From NCBI GenBank assembly GCA_964019055.1, contig OZ025219.1, positions 3,358,792 through 3,422,791 of the forward strand: DNA of 64,000 nucleotides. Direction: 5' to 3'. A model generated the notes under the pieces. That model was not told where the DNA came from. It was given only the letters and a program-made list of their open reading frames with translations, and ran no database searches. This document shows positions 10,552 to 22,972 of the stretch, one piece after another. Numbering within the stretch: position 1 is the stretch's first letter; each line of letters opens with the position of its first letter. This DNA comes from Anthopleura xanthogrammica. Taxonomy: Eukaryota > Cnidaria > Anthozoa > Actiniaria > Actiniidae. Position numbers and translations under genes: made by a program.

Positions 10552-13500
10552 TCATAACTTTGTTCTGCATGCATCCCAAGAGCTAGTGCTACAGCTAAGA
10601 TTGTCATTTCCAACTACTTCATAATACGTGTACGATCGTTTAGTAACGAGTCTCTTGAGCGTGACGGCGAAAAATGTCCATCCCATTAGAAATATCCCAA
10701 CAGCACTACCTACAAAAAATGCTTTATGACGACGAGACATGCGCTCCTCATCTGTTATCTTTTGTGAAAAATGAGAAAAAAAATTAGTCAGCATGGTAAG
10801 AAACATGTTTTTAAATATGCAAAAATTGTATTTTATTTATTAACATTAACTAAATCAGTTGTCAAAAAAATACTAGCTTGATTACCATCATGTTGGTTAC
10901 GTCATCGGAGTTGGATGCCAAGAAGTGCGCATAGCATGCTGGATCTGTTTGGTGTTCAGAATCGCAGGGCACTAGAAAATCAAAAAAGTGTTATTAACGT
11001 CTTTGACGTTATAACATAACATAGTAATCCCAATCCAGAACATATGCGTGTGTGTGAAGTGCCATTAATGTGTACCGAGTCCCGGGGGGGCCGGGGGGGG
11101 GGGGGTACTTCGGGTCGTTTCATACGGGGATGCTCCACCCGGACTCTCGACCCCTTACCCTTTTATATACCATATTTCAGCAAAAAGTCACCCCTTTTCT
11201 ATACCTGCGGCCTGAAAAAGGTACCCCTTTCGGGCGGAGCATTCCCGTATAGTCCATTATAGGATAGATAGATAGTTTTATTTCTACAAGCATTGCAACC
11301 TACAGGGTTGAATTACGCTAATATTTACAAGTATAAAAACTATAGGAAACTAAATATATGCAAAAAAAATTAAATATATACTAATAAGGAAATGAAGATA
11401 TATATACCCTATAATGATAAAAGTTTAAAATTACTACAAAATCTAGGGTCGTGATTTCCTTAGGCCTTACTGCTATTTTGGTAAACATGCGAACTCGGTA
11501 GCTGCGAGCTGCACGCTGCACGCTGAAATTTGGTTTATCGCTTCCATCAATCAAAAATAATTAGTCGGTACCTTTTATATTTATGATTGGCGGCAGTGAA
11601 AAACCAAATTCCAGCGAGCAACTCGCAATTACAGAGTTCGCATATTTATGAAAATTGCAGTAAGGGCATTATGAATAATAAAACTATTTTGAAATCTTTT
11701 GGTCTTAAAGACTAGATTAAAACTTCATGATCACTTCTTCCTTAAAGTGCGAGTACACGAATTAGGCGCCGGCAGCAGCTTCCGCAATCTATGGTCAGGG
11801 AGTACCCCCCCCCCCCCCCCCCCGGACCGAGTATAACCTTCGCATATCGTGATTGGACATAACTAACATGAAGTAAAGCTTTTAAGGATTGAGCGTGGAG
11901 GGGAAGGTGGTCTAGTCTTCTCTATTTTAACTAATGTTTACTGAATTTTCAGGTTTTAGTTCCGTCGCATCTCATCTTCGAACTCATAAATGCCGAGCAT
12001 CATTATATGTTAACAACATCAACAACAATAGACCTCTTTACCTTCGTTGCTTGTTGTGCTTATTTCAGACCATGTGATGCTACTCTTGGGAGTTAATTCT
12101 TTCATGTGTAAATATTTTCCTAAAAGCACATTTCGTAAGGGAATGACATGCGGTCTGAAATGGGCAATTTTGCATACAAAGGTCAAGAGATCTATTAATT
12201 CACAACGATAAGAAAAACGAGAACCACAATGACAGCTCGCACTATAACAACAACAATTCACAACAACAGAAAAATCACAAACACAACGTAACCACAACAA
12301 CAAACATCAATCACAGCAAGAGAGAGCAACAGCAGCAACAACAGCCCCCTGGGATCTCCACTGGATACGCCCCTCGCTTTGACGTCATATGAGAGGGGTC
12401 TATGTAAATGAAAGCCATGAACAGGTTATGTCGACATATCGTCAGATAATACCTGGCTGATAGTAACAGTAGTATATCCGTGTATTGTACAAGTCTTCTT
12501 TTAGTCCATAAGGTGCTATCGAACTGTGTTTGTTGTGGTTGGTTCGATCTTCATCATCAAAGAACAGGTACTCACTGGAAGCCTGTGACGAAGAGAAATC
12601 AGATGAGTATGATTCGTAATACAGACCCTTTCAGTGTGGGCCTTTTTTCATCTCAAACCTAACGCGCGGTTGTAACGACGAGAAAACACGTAAGTATTAA
12701 TGTAACTCGAGGAAACAATCTTATTATCAAGGGAAGGGTCTGAGATAGGAAGACAATAAATGTTACAGTCGAACCTCTAAACAACGGTCACCGTCGGAAC
12801 AAAATTTCGTGGTCGTTGTGGAGAGGTTTTAGTTACAGTATGTTTATTAACTCATTGGTAACCGAGACAAAATTTCTTGGCCGTTGTCGGGAGGTGGCCT
12901 CTAATGGAGGTAAATGTGCAAATGGATTGCGCCCATGCTTCTTTCCGTAGTCTTCCCATAATCCCTTATGATCCGAGAGTAAAAGTTGCATATTTCTAAT
13001 GCATTTTTTTTTGCTACTTTTGCCCTGACCTCGACCTAATGCTCGGATCGTAAGGGATTGTGGGAAGACTACACCACGCAAGTCAATCAGAAGCATACAC
13101 CAAATCGAAATATGGCGACCAACTTTAATAACTATTATTCTGGACTGACTATAGCTAGCCTCTCATACATGTGAAAACGCTTTTGCGTTTCTACGTGACT
13201 ACAATAGTTATTCAAATTGGTTGCCGTATTTCGATTCGTTGTATAGCAGAAGAAAAGGTGTGCAAGTTTTTGAATTTAGTTTTTATCGTCTCACCTTAAA
13301 TCCATGGACTTTCTGACATTCTTTAGACTCGAAGGCAATAAGAAAAAACGGATGCCCAAAAGGCAATAACATGGGGGTTGACTTCTCTCCTCTTCTGTCG
13401 CAACAGTAATATATCAGTGTATTCCTATTGTAAATCCCATCAGGCAATGCGCCACTATGTGAATTTGGGTGGTCTAAAAACGTATTCTCGTCATCCCAGT

Positions 13501-16500
13501 AGACACACCCTGTAAAAAAAAAAGACAAAAATTACTAATTCAACACAAAATTTGCTTTGAATAATAACAGGGACCTTGAAAATGTCAGCGCCGCCATCCC
13601 TTAAAGAATCCTTATCAACTACAATGCTCTCTGTGCCCCTATCATTCTTTACATACAAAATTTAATTTAGATTTGTTGCCAAAATTCATAAAATCTCAGG
13701 AAAAGCATAAAATAACTACTTATCATTATATCTTGATGGTTTTAAAACTCCTAGGTTGAATAACAAGACCGATGGAACTGGATTCCCAAACTTCACCTAC
13801 AAAACCGCCATTTTGCCTGGCAGAGAAAATAGCGGATTGCATTGTTTTCGGCGCGCAGTGCATTGTACTTGACTAGGATTTTTTAATTCAAACATCATCA
13901 AAAGAGAGATCACATAAAATTTAGTAAGAATTACAATTTTGATTTAGTTTCGGCGAATTGTAACAAAATTATCACATTTTTAACAGAGAAAGGACAGTTA
14001 GGCTGGAAGACATACCTTTCTCTATAATTTTGGCATTTTTCTACACGACTAAACATCCTTAAACTTGGTCAATACTGAGCTTGTTGTATGTTGTTCTTCT
14101 GTTCTCTCATTGATGGGGTTATTTTTAATCTGCAACCTTAATTGAATTGGATCTAGGACCTTACTCGTTTTGGTAATGGCTAATTGGATTCAGTGCTTTG
14201 CTTCGCAAGAAATTTAGTTATCATTTGGTGCGCCAACGAATAGCCGATGTGCATGAGCACAATGCATGATGGGAAAGTGAGTTCTTACGCTCTTTGACCT
14301 CCTCTAAAAATTCATCTGACAATTTTTCCTTCGACATTTTCAATGGAAATAAAAGGATTTCAGCAGACGAAAATAACAGAGTAATTTTTTTCTGATAGTA
14401 CCTTTGATTTCCCTGTTACATTTTTAAAGAACTCACTTTCCCAGAGTTCTTTGTGAGCTTTGATGCACATTTCCTATTGCAATGCAAAATCAAATGTACA
14501 TACCTTCCCGCAATCCCTCGGGACATTCGTCATCTTTTTTATATATACAATATTTTCCCATAGGCCATGGCCTTGTAGGTTGAGCTGCTCTACCAGTGAC
14601 TTCTTTTCTTTTGATTTGATCATCTATGTGCATACAAAACTCTTGTCTTATTCCATGGCCGTTAACATTTCCAGACAAATGGCTATCGTTCGATTTTGAA
14701 TTTAAATTGCGAAAGTTCTCGGTGTCATGGTAACGATATCCTTGTTGCCAACCGTTTCCAGGGCAACCAGTCACTGGTTTGGGAAGACCGTATGAGCCGG
14801 CTGGCCATGAATTGTAGTTGATGGGAATTTGACTGACAGGTAAACCTTTCGGAAAGATAAACTCGAGTCAGTATATTTTCATGGTTCATGTTACGTCACA
14901 GTCGCCAATCATGTTAGTTGACTATACACGCATCAAGCATTCCGCGCTACTGCTCTAAGCGCATGCTCAGGGGATTAAAAAGTGAGATAATATTTTGTAA
15001 AACATGTTATATTTTAGTTGTATTTTTCTTGTCAAACACAATTTTCATTAAATATTCAAAATCATGTATCGTTAAGTGAATTTTGAGTCAAATATATAAA
15101 AAAATTGCATATTTTACAAATTTTACAAAACGAAAACCAGTTTTATAGAGATTTTTCTTACTTTTTCTTTACGACAGGATTTGTTGTCCAAAGTTCTAGT
15201 TACTTGAGGTGGAGGTTAATTCATTAAGAACATTTTCTCTTTATTTTTGTGAGCAGTTGGACCCGGAAATATGTTAACAGCTCTATAGACACCTTGCAGC
15301 ACGTCGGAATGCAGCTCAATTTGGAGGTCAAAACAATAGGTTCCAATTCTCAGGAGATTGAAATTCTTTTGTTTTGTCCTCCAAATTGAGCTAATACGTC
15401 ACTTGAAAGGGGTCTATACGAAGAATTTCTCATTAAAATTCTCTTACTATATCAACCAAGATGGCGGCTGTTTCATTGTTATTTATATCTCAAGGGATTT
15501 TGAATCGCGTGGTTGCACCCAAAGAATTATTTCTTGTCGATTATATATATTATATTCTATTTATTCTATCATATTCCCTTTTAATACTGTTACCTATTTA
15601 CCTTGTAAATACAGTGAATTCTTTTTTACTGGAATATCTCCTAAACGTCCAAGCATGACGGTGTCACGCAATCTACCCAGGCCTGTCACGGAATGGTTTC
15701 TCAGATGTAATTTGAATTCTGCTGCTAAGTTCCCTTCAAGTACTGACTTTTTGGACGCGTGGTCTTCCCTGCGTGGTCAGAAACGATAAGTATATTTTGG
15801 AAAATCTGACCATTGCTTTAGTATAACATTCTGCCTTGTAAACATGCTAATGGTGAATATGACTCTAGAATAGTTAGCATGTTAAATAAAACTTATGGGA
15901 TAAAGACTAGTTATGCAATGGTTACGAGTGGTATACCGTGGAATATCCCACAAGTCACCTGTAGTTTCTAGTATACACACGAGCCTTTAGGCGAGTTTGT
16001 ATAAAAAGAAAATGCAATTGACGAGTAGGATATCCACGGTATGCCACGAGAAACCATTGTATAACCATTTTATCCCACACCATGGAAAATACAAATGCGT
16101 AGATTCAACGCGCATTGCATGATGGGAAGGAAGAGTGAAATACCGACGAATATACAACGGCTTTCCTGCTTTCTGATTGGCTGTATTTTCTATGGTGTGG
16201 GATAAACTGTATTATATTGCTATTAATATGTATCATATAACCTCCCAGTCCTCATTCTACTCTCGCTCCCTTCCTTCAATAAACTATTCACTTACCTTAT
16301 TTGTGTAACAGTCATATTTTCAAACGACGGGTCGTCTTCAAAATGCTTCATAATCTGACAAGTAATTTGCGCATTGTGTTAAAAGGCTTCGAAAGTACAT
16401 GTACAGCTTGGTCAGTATATGTAGAACACATATACAGCTATTTCAAAAATGGTTGGTGAAGGTTTTGTTGCATGTTGCATGTTGCATGTTGCATGTTGCA

Positions 16501-17199
16501 TGTTGCATGTTGCATGTTGCATGTTGCATGTTGCATGTTGCATGTTGCATGTTGCATGTTGCATGTTGCATGTTGCATGTTGCATGTTGCATGTTGCATG
16601 TTGCATGTTGCATGTTGCATGTTGCATGTTGCATGTTGCATGTTGCATGTTGCATGTTGCATGTTGCATGTTGCATGTTGCATGTTGCATGTTGCATGTT
16701 GCATGTTGCATGTTGCATGTTGCATGTTGCATGTTGCATGTTGCATGTTGCATGTTGCATGTTGCATGTTGCATGTTGCATGTTGCATGTTGCATGTTGC
16801 ATGTTGCATGTTGCATGTTGCATGTTGCATGTTTTATAGAAAAATATTGTATTAATAATGTATTATATTCATATGTGTAGTATGAGCAGAGAAGAAAATA
16901 TAAATTATATAAATTATAAATTATATAAATTAGTAATTATATAAATTAGTAATTATATTTGTGCACAGCAAAATTTGCAGGGAATTATTAACGTTAACTT
17001 GATCTGCCAAGGTTTTCGTGATGAGAAGATAGTAAAGATGGATCAACAATAGAGTAATCAAGTGATTCAACTCTGATCGTTGTACTCACAGATTTTTTGA
17101 TGTGTGATGTTACTGCTTTATACTGAGACGTTCCCTCTGGTGCTTGGAAATCAGCCCATTTTTGTTCAAGAACAACTGATCCTGTTATTGTCACGTGTC
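10552..17199 (-). CDS. SEA-ApeC transmembrane protein (N-terminus not found)
   Basis: Eight minus-strand exons join with matching phase at every junction: 17199-17090, 16354-16296, 15768-15602, 14845-14504, 13509-13295, 12582-12453, 10974-10886, 10758-10552 (stop). Exons 1-3 read as a SEA domain (TGSVVLEQKW, then SQYKAV, then a KSVLEGNLAAEFKL strand). Exons 4-6 form an ApeC domain: WPAGSYGLPKP, GCPGNGW, HLSGNV, WPMGKYCIYKKDDECPEG, then CVYWDDEN, YYCCDRRG, FFDDEDRTNHNKHS and IYYCYY at its end. Exon 8 has a hydrophobic segment (FFVGSAVGIFLMGWTFFAV) followed by basic residues and a tail of about 40 residues. ApeC proteins of marine invertebrates are linked to microbial recognition (apextrin family). 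SEA domains are typical of cell-surface glycoproteins. A surface receptor role is inference. Exons upstream of 17199, including any signal peptide, were not found. Confidence 0.8.
11040..11262. repeat. G-tract repeat in ApeC-gene intron
   Basis: A long interrupted G run (about 11081-11105) leads a 'gtcgtttcatacggggatgc' segment. At about 11806-11823 a C run with 'ggaccgagtata' resembles its inverted end ('taccgagtcccggg'). The two may be ends of one interrupted element. Confidence 0.4.
11266..11440. repeat. Probable retroposon tail
   Basis: Begins 'ggatagatagatagttttatttc' and runs into A-rich sequence. A similar 'tttatttgcac' plus A-rich stretch is at about 60715-60790. It looks like a non-LTR element or SINE 3' end in minus orientation; not classified further. 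Confidence 0.35.
12028..12196. mobile_element. Foldback element family A, full-length
   Basis: A 169-bp element with inverted ends: left 'aatagacctctttaccttcg', right 'aaggtcaagagatctatt', and inner inverted pair 'tttcagaccatgtgatgc' / 'gacatgcggtctgaaatggg'. It sits in an intron of the ApeC gene. No coding capacity. Confidence 0.85.
12930..13072. mobile_element. Foldback element family B, second copy
   Basis: 'gtagtcttcccataatccctta' at the left is inverted at the right as 'taagggattgtgggaagac', with inner 'gatccgagag' / 'ctcggatcgt'. Confidence 0.8.
14246..14466. mobile_element. Foldback element family C, second copy
   Basis: Reverse-complement relative to the copy at 9650: 'gcatgatgggaaagtgag' is on the left and 'actcactttcccagagttct' on the right, with a shared interior ('aaggatttcagcaga'). 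Confidence 0.75.
15287..15420. repeat. Inverted repeat in intron
   Basis: 'gctcaatttggaggtcaaaac' is inverted as 'ttttgtcctccaaattgagc', with outer 'tctatagac' / 'gggtctatac'. MITE-like. Confidence 0.6.
15896..16206. repeat. Two abutting inverted repeats
   Basis: 15896-16078: 'atgcaatggttacgagtgg' and 'taccgtgga' pair with 'tccacggta' and 'ccacgagaaaccattgtat'. 16068-16206: 'tttatcccacaccatgg' pairs with 'ctatggtgtgggataaa'. The two share the 'atccca' boundary, suggesting nested insertions. Confidence 0.6.
16467..16831. repeat. Heptamer microsatellite (TGTTGCA)n, about 52 copies
   Basis: A perfect 7-bp tandem repeat in an intron of the ApeC gene. Because 7 is not a multiple of 3, open frames occur on both strands; they are artefacts. 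The left flank 'ggttggtgaaggttttgtt' also occurs at about 45123, next to a single 'gcatgttgc', which points to the parental dispersed repeat. Confidence 0.98.
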
Positions 17200-17510
17200 C
17201 TGAAATGTTAATAATTGGTATAACTTCCATAACTTGATTGTATGGCATGCAGTGACGGTGATGGATGGTGGACCGGGGCTGGGGAACTTCCCTGCTCCTT
17301 TCGACCATTACTTATAGTTACATACAGTTAGGTTATTTTCCTTCTTCTTATTCTGAGTGCGAGGTCCGTACCGTAAATTATGGACCGTAAATCAGCCAAT
17401 CATAGCACGTAAAATTACCTTGCCATATAATAAATAGAGATTATCACATGTTGAGAGCCTGATATCGTGCTTATTCACGAGTTTCCCGTCATATCGCGAA
17501 CAAGCGAGTC

Positions 17511-17666
17511 CGTTTATTACACATTAAGGGTCGATTATATATTGTTATATATCGCGAGATTTTATTGGACAGTTTGCCGTGAAGTGCTATCGTATCACTT
17601 CACTGATATGGTTTTTATTCACGGCTTTATATCACGGATCGACCCTAAATGTGTAATAAATGCGGG
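17511..17666. mobile_element. Inverted-repeat element
   Basis: 'ttattacacattaagggtcg' (left) and 'cgaccctaaatgtgtaataa' (right) are near-perfect inverted ends about 155 bp apart. Confidence 0.65.
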
Positions 17667-17699
17667 TAGGTGGATCACAGAGGAAGGGAGGCAAGACGT

Positions 17700-19757
17700 T
17701 CAAAAGCTCTATATTGGACCTTTTCTCTTAGCTTAGTTTGCATTTTTGTTCTATTTTATTCTATTGATCGCAGCTGTTTTTTTAACGGAGACCGATTATG
17801 AGAACATTACACATGATAAAACAATAAAAATATTTCATTTGTTCTTGATTACCTCTTGCAGGTTGATGCCAGTTGATCATCATTGTCATCAGCATCGTTA
17901 TCAACACTTGTCTATTTATAGTCATATCCTGGTGAATGGATCGTCATTTCGGCCACACTGTCTTAGCTAGCACAACAAACAAAACGATATGGCTTTTTAA
18001 ACATTCGCTTGGGGAGGGGGGGACAACAGCATAGTTACATCTAGGTATACCTGTATTGGATGTTGCTGATATGTGGACACATATATATGTTATATGAATA
18101 TTGGATAGACTTTTAAAAAAATGATAATTTAAGTGATTCTTTAACCCCGGCCCATTTGTTTGTCATTCTATTTTATATAGTGGTGCTCGCTGGCAAACGA
18201 AACTGAGATCCTGGATGCCTGCTTTTTGAAATGTTTAGACTGAAGTTTTTTTGTTGTTTTTTTCGAACCAATCATTGCCGCAGGACTACTGAGAGACATG
18301 GCAGAGACATAGTGATTAAAAACGATCAACGTAGATCAACATAGATGTTTCGTGAGGATGAATGCTATAGGAAGGAAGGAAAGAAAGAAAACAAGAAAAC
18401 AAGAAAGAGAGATAGGATGGAAGAAAGGAAGGAAGGAAGGATGGATGGTTCAGGAAGGCAAAGAAAGGTTCCTCTGAAAGAATCTTGATATAGCTTTTAA
18501 GAGGACCAAAAAGTGAAGGATTTAAGTGAAGGGGACTCCATTAACCATTCTATCGATCACTATTATTAATAAATATCAGTGAAATCACCAGTACTTATTG
18601 ATATTTTTAACGAGAATGATAGCTCTATTCTAGATTTAAATGTGTTTTTGTTGTTGAATAAAATGATTACTTTTTCCCCTCCACTTGACCGTTTAGTAGG
18701 CCAAGAAACCAAAAAAGAAAATAATAATATTAATAATAATAAAATAAGATTAACCATTAATCTAATCCAACCCAAAAATTTCAGTCTTTTTTCCTCAAGA
18801 TCAAAAATCAATTTAAAATTTAAAACATATTTGTAAAAACATAATTTAAAGTCATAATTTAGTATTTCTAGCTGTTATTTTGTATCGTGTTCTTGTGACC
18901 ATATCGTTAACACCTGTCAGCACTATCCAAGCAGCTTACAAACACGGATACTTGTTTTTCAAATCCCTCAGCCATATTTGAACCATTCAAAATAATATTC
19001 TTATTTAAACCACGCCATATACTCTATTATACTAATGAGGGGTTTCTCTTACTTTAAAATATTATATTGGGTTATTTTTTGAAAACTGCCGACATCAGTT
19101 ATCACTTTAATATTAGCGCCTTTCCACTTACATAATTTACCCTTGAGTTTTGGCTTATTTCTTACCTGGAAAACACTTTCAGTTGTTTTTCTTCATTCAG
19201 TCTTTATGTCGTTCATTCAGTAAGATTTCTACTCAAACGTTTCGCTAGCCACTGAGTGAAATAAGGTACATAAATTTTCAAGACGTTTCGAGCGATTTAT
19301 AAAACAACAGTTACTTATAGGACGGTATTGCCCAAATACATGTAATTTTACCATGGTTACGCTTCATGAATTTGTTGATGGCAAACAAAGGTTATTTTTC
19401 TGGTGGTCTTTTCATGGGGTTAATAAAATCACTTCGGCGTTTCAAAATTAAGTTTTAGGGACCTGAGTGTCCGGCGCTGAATGATACGTAGAAACAGTTC
19501 GACGGAAATAAAAAGTACTATTATAGTCCTCTTTAATTATATATTCATATTTAGTGCCTTCTGCCTTCTAAATATCATTGCAAATAGAATTATTATAAGA
19601 CTATAAAGAAAAAGAACAAGAACAAGAACAAGAAAAACAAGAAAAACAAGAAAAACAAGAACAAGAACAAGAAGTAGAAGAAAATAATTATATTGACCAG
19701 AATCAAAGTAGCCTATTATTTTAATGCTGTTATTGTACACATTGATCATTATCTTAC
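17700..19757. other. No recognisable gene
   Basis: AT-rich sequence with simple repeats (GGAAGGAAA-type at about 18370-18440). The missing N-terminal exons of the ApeC gene could lie here, but I found no exon with matching phase that I could defend. Confidence 0.4.
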
Positions 19758-19812
19758 CTCCGTTCATCACAAGCAAGCTGATCACAAGCAAGACCAAGGA
19801 CGAACACTTCAT
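19758..19812 (-). pseudogene. Orphan signal-peptide exon of secreted-peptide family (copy 1)
   Basis: A 55-nt exon encoding [18 protein letters not shown] with a GT donor in phase 1 and a TATAAAA box 68-74 bases upstream of the ATG (19880-19886 on the plus strand). It matches exon 1 of the intact genes at 25893 and 28474. No second exon with the CCHEGC motif was found downstream toward 18 kb, so this copy looks decapitated. Confidence 0.7.
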
Positions 19813-20121
19813 GTTTGTCGGTTTCTTGACGAGTCGAAACGTTAGCAGTTTAATAGTTAAAACAAATATTTTGAAGTCCTTTTATAGCTAATATATGTGC
19901 TCGTGGAGTATCTTATTGGATAAAACTTTGCTAAATTGCATGCAAATACCGAGTGTTTCTGTTGGCTCTTTTACCTTAGGCGTAATGTTATCCTACTTCT
20001 TACAAACACCGTACTGGGTTACTACGCATTCAAACTAGTGCTTTATATCTCAGCATTGTTCCAAAAAATGTTCCAAAAAAATGTTGTTCCAAAAAATTTA
20101 TTTATAAATAAATATATATAT

Positions 20122-20122
20122 A

Positions 20123-20188
<66 letters not shown>
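20122..20188. repeat. (TAAA)n microsatellite
   Basis: About 16 tetranucleotide repeats, in sequence upstream of the copy 1 signal-peptide exon. Confidence 0.9.
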
Positions 20189-20189
<1 letters not shown>

Positions 20190-20392
20190 GATATCAAGTT
20201 GTCAGCGGTAATAAGTATCAGTACTTAACCACGAGTCGATCTCGGGATATGCTTATGAATTTTGGGTTTTCTGTGGAATCCCTAAAGCTTTTTTATGGCT
20301 TGGGTTCTCTGTGATATCAGTGAAAAATCGAATTTGGTAGTTATTGAAAAGCCAGGTAATTCAATTTCACCAGGAGAGTGAGAACTGAGTCT

Positions 20393-20670
20393 ATAACAGG
20401 GTTCGTACAGAATCCACTGTAAGAATTTCCAAATCTTTTCAAAAACATTCCAAAGTCCTTTGACTCAAATTTTCAAAATTACACACAGCGTAAAAGTAAA
20501 GATAAATTCATGGATCTGAAACATTCAACATTCATTTACAAATGCAAAACGATACCGCAGACAAGCTACACAAAAATCCATATTTTTTCCATAATGAATC
20601 TAGTGGACCATAAATCAATTTCCCATAACTTTCCAAGACTTTCCAAAACCCGTACGAACCCTGCTGTTAA
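20393..20670. mobile_element. Inverted-repeat element
   Basis: Left 'taacagggttcgtacagaat' and right 'cccgtacgaaccctgctgtta' are inverted ends, with an inner 'tttccaaatctttt' / 'ctttccaaaac' similarity. No ORF of note. Confidence 0.65.
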
Positions 20671-20994
20671 CTCCCTCATAACCAAACAATATATTTTCTG
20701 TAAGATATATAGTCTTCTGAAGTTTTTATTTAACGATTTAACTTTTTCATCTTTTTATTTTTTTTAGTTAAAGCATGATATATAAGCTGAAAATGTATCC
20801 TGGAGTTGAGCAGCCACACGACTCAGGTTAATTAATTTCTGTAGCGAAAGTGCTTGTACTTGAACTGCAGAATAAAAAGAAAATTCCAATGAAGAGATAA
20901 TATAGCAAAAAACACAAGTTAAGATGGCTGTCTACTTTGGAGCATTCGATTGGGAGAGTAAGTACGTGGCATAAACAATAGAATTCAATAACAA

Positions 20995-21472
20995 TAATAC
21001 ATCCATACCTCCCTACCTTCCTACCCCTTATTACCTTCCTACCTCCCCACCTTCCTACTTCCCTACTTCTCTGCCTCTCTATCTCCCTACCGACATCCCT
21101 ACCTTCCTACCTCCCTACCTTCCTACCTCCTTAATACCTCCCTACCTCCCTACCTCCCTACCTTCCTACTTCCCTACTCTTCTGCCTCTCTATCTCCCTA
21201 CCGACCTCCCTACCCTCCTACCTCCTTACCTCCCTACCTTCCTACCTCCTTATTACCTCCCTACCTCCCCACCTTCCTACCTCTCTATCTACCTACCTAG
21301 CTACCTACTTACCTACCTCCATACCTCCCTACCTCTCTACCTACCTATCAACCAAACAACCTATCTCCCTATCTCCCTACCTCCCTACCTCCCTACCTCC
21401 CTACCTCCTTACCTCCCTACCTTCCTACCTCCCTACCTCCCTACCTCCCTACCTCCCTACCTCCCTTGTTAT
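20995..21472. repeat. (CTCCCTAC)-type array 3' of peptide copy 2
   Basis: Pyrimidine-rich tandem units of 'ctaccttc/ctacctcc'. In the intact genes a similar array lies 3' of exon 2. Here it runs directly into intron-type sequence at about 21470, so exon 2 of this copy appears deleted. Confidence 0.85.
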
Positions 21473-21676
21473 TGTGTTATAGTGTGTAATAAAAATAACT
21501 AGAACCTGAATATAACATATATAACAATAAGCAGAAGAAGAAAAAGAAGAACAACAAGAAGAAAAAAAACAAGAAGAACAAGAACAAGAATAGGAAGTAG
21601 AAGAACATATCTTGACCAGAATCAAAGTAGCCTATTGTTTTTATGCTGTTATTGTACACATTGATCAGTATCTTAC

Positions 21677-21731
21677 CTCCATACATCACAAGCAAGCTGA
21701 TCACAAGCAAGACCAAAGACGAACACTTCAT
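21677..21731 (-). pseudogene. Orphan signal-peptide exon of secreted-peptide family (copy 2)
   Basis: A 55-nt exon nearly identical to those at 19812, 25893 and 28474, with a GT donor (MYGG variant at the end). The upstream TATA region reads 'tcttatagc' instead of 'ttttatagc'. The matching second exon is absent between 20.9 and 21.5 kb. Confidence 0.7.
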
Positions 21732-22205
21732 GTTGGTTGGTTTCTTGATACGTCTAAATTGAACTAACGTTAACAGTTTAATAGTTAAATCAAATATTTT
21801 AAAGTCCTCTTATAGCTAATATATGTGCTCGTGGAGTATCTTATTGGCTAAGACTTTGCTAAATTGCAATTACCGAGTGTTTCTGTTGGCTCTTTTACCT
21901 TAGGCGTTCTTACAAATACCGTATTGGGTTGCTACGCATTCAAACTAGTGCTTTATATTTCAGCATTGTTCCAAAAAAAACTTCGAAACCGGAAAAAAAC
22001 ACTCGTAGTTTTCACGGCGGGCTTATGATTCTATTAAACTCAGTTTCTTGATGTTTGCAACCTATGCCGCATGAAGCACTCTCGCCTTGTTAGCAATTTC
22101 TAAACCAAGAAAAACCAGGGAAACGACAATTAAATTACGGAATTCCAACAAAGTGAAAAGCATAATAGTCAATAATGGTTAAAACACTTCTATTTAACAT
22201 CTGTT

Positions 22206-22570
22206 AGTTTAAAATGATAAGTGCTTTGCTAACCTTCAAAATATTGTAGTTTGTGTATAATGACCTTGAGCAAGAACAGTTTATTTCGTTCCAATATGAT
22301 GAAGGCTGCGATTTGTCTTCTCGAACCGAGAGAATAATTACAGCGCTTTTCATAATTCTACGACTTAAAGGACTCCAAAGGCGTTTTGGGTCCTGTCAAT
22401 CAAACTACGACGGGCCGAGTTCATTCCCATCGCGAGCGATTAAGAAATTCTCATTTGAAAATGGCTGTCTAGTCAAGGGAATTTCCTTATCACTCGATTG
22501 GAATGAACTCATGGAAGCATATCATCCTAAAGTTGTTCTCGTGTCACAAAAGAAAGATCGACTTTATTGA
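22206..22570 (+). repeat. Conserved block X, plus-orientation copy
   Basis: Homologous to minus-strand blocks at 22954-23241, 26352-26650 and 28934-29232. It opens like the others (ATGAT.AGTGCTTTGCTAACCTTC) but has an in-frame TAG soon after, then stays open as MYNDLEQEQF... It is inverted relative to the other copies, so a rearrangement junction lies between 22.2 and 23 kb. Confidence 0.5.
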
Positions 22571-22589
22571 TTGAACTCGGTTCTCACAT

Positions 22590-22972
22590 ATATGCAGTTT
22601 CTCTAGATCTTATACGGCATTTTTGGGTATATATATTCAGTTCCTCTAGATCTTATACGGCATTTTTGGGTATATATATTCAGTTCCTCTAGATCTTATA
22701 CGGCATTTTTGGGTATATATATTCAGTTCCTCTAGATCTTATACGGCATTTTTGGGTATATAAATTCAGTTCCTCTAGATCTTATACGGCATTTTTGGGT
22801 ATATATATTCAGTTTCTCTAGATCTTATACGGCATTTCTGGGTATATATATTCAGTTCCTCTAGATCTTATACGGCATTTTTGGATATATATATTCAGTT
22901 CCTCTAGATCTTATACGGCATTTTTGGGTATATATATTCAGTTCCTCTAGATCTTATACGGCATTTTTGAAG
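22590..22972. repeat. 43-bp minisatellite (about 9 copies)
   Basis: Unit contains 'ctctagatcttatacggcat' followed by 'ttttgggtatatatattcag'. It separates the two oppositely oriented copies of block X. Confidence 0.95.

Noticed and set aside
16399..16880. Overlapping ORFs of 126-146 codons on both strands (Cys/His- or Gln/Cys-rich)
   Set aside because: They are translations of a perfect 7-bp microsatellite, open in every frame by chance of the unit.
17746..17970. Possible upstream exon of the SEA-ApeC gene (minus strand near 17860-17910)
   Set aside because: A donor-like site exists but the acceptor and sequence content are unconvincing, so I left it out of the gene model.
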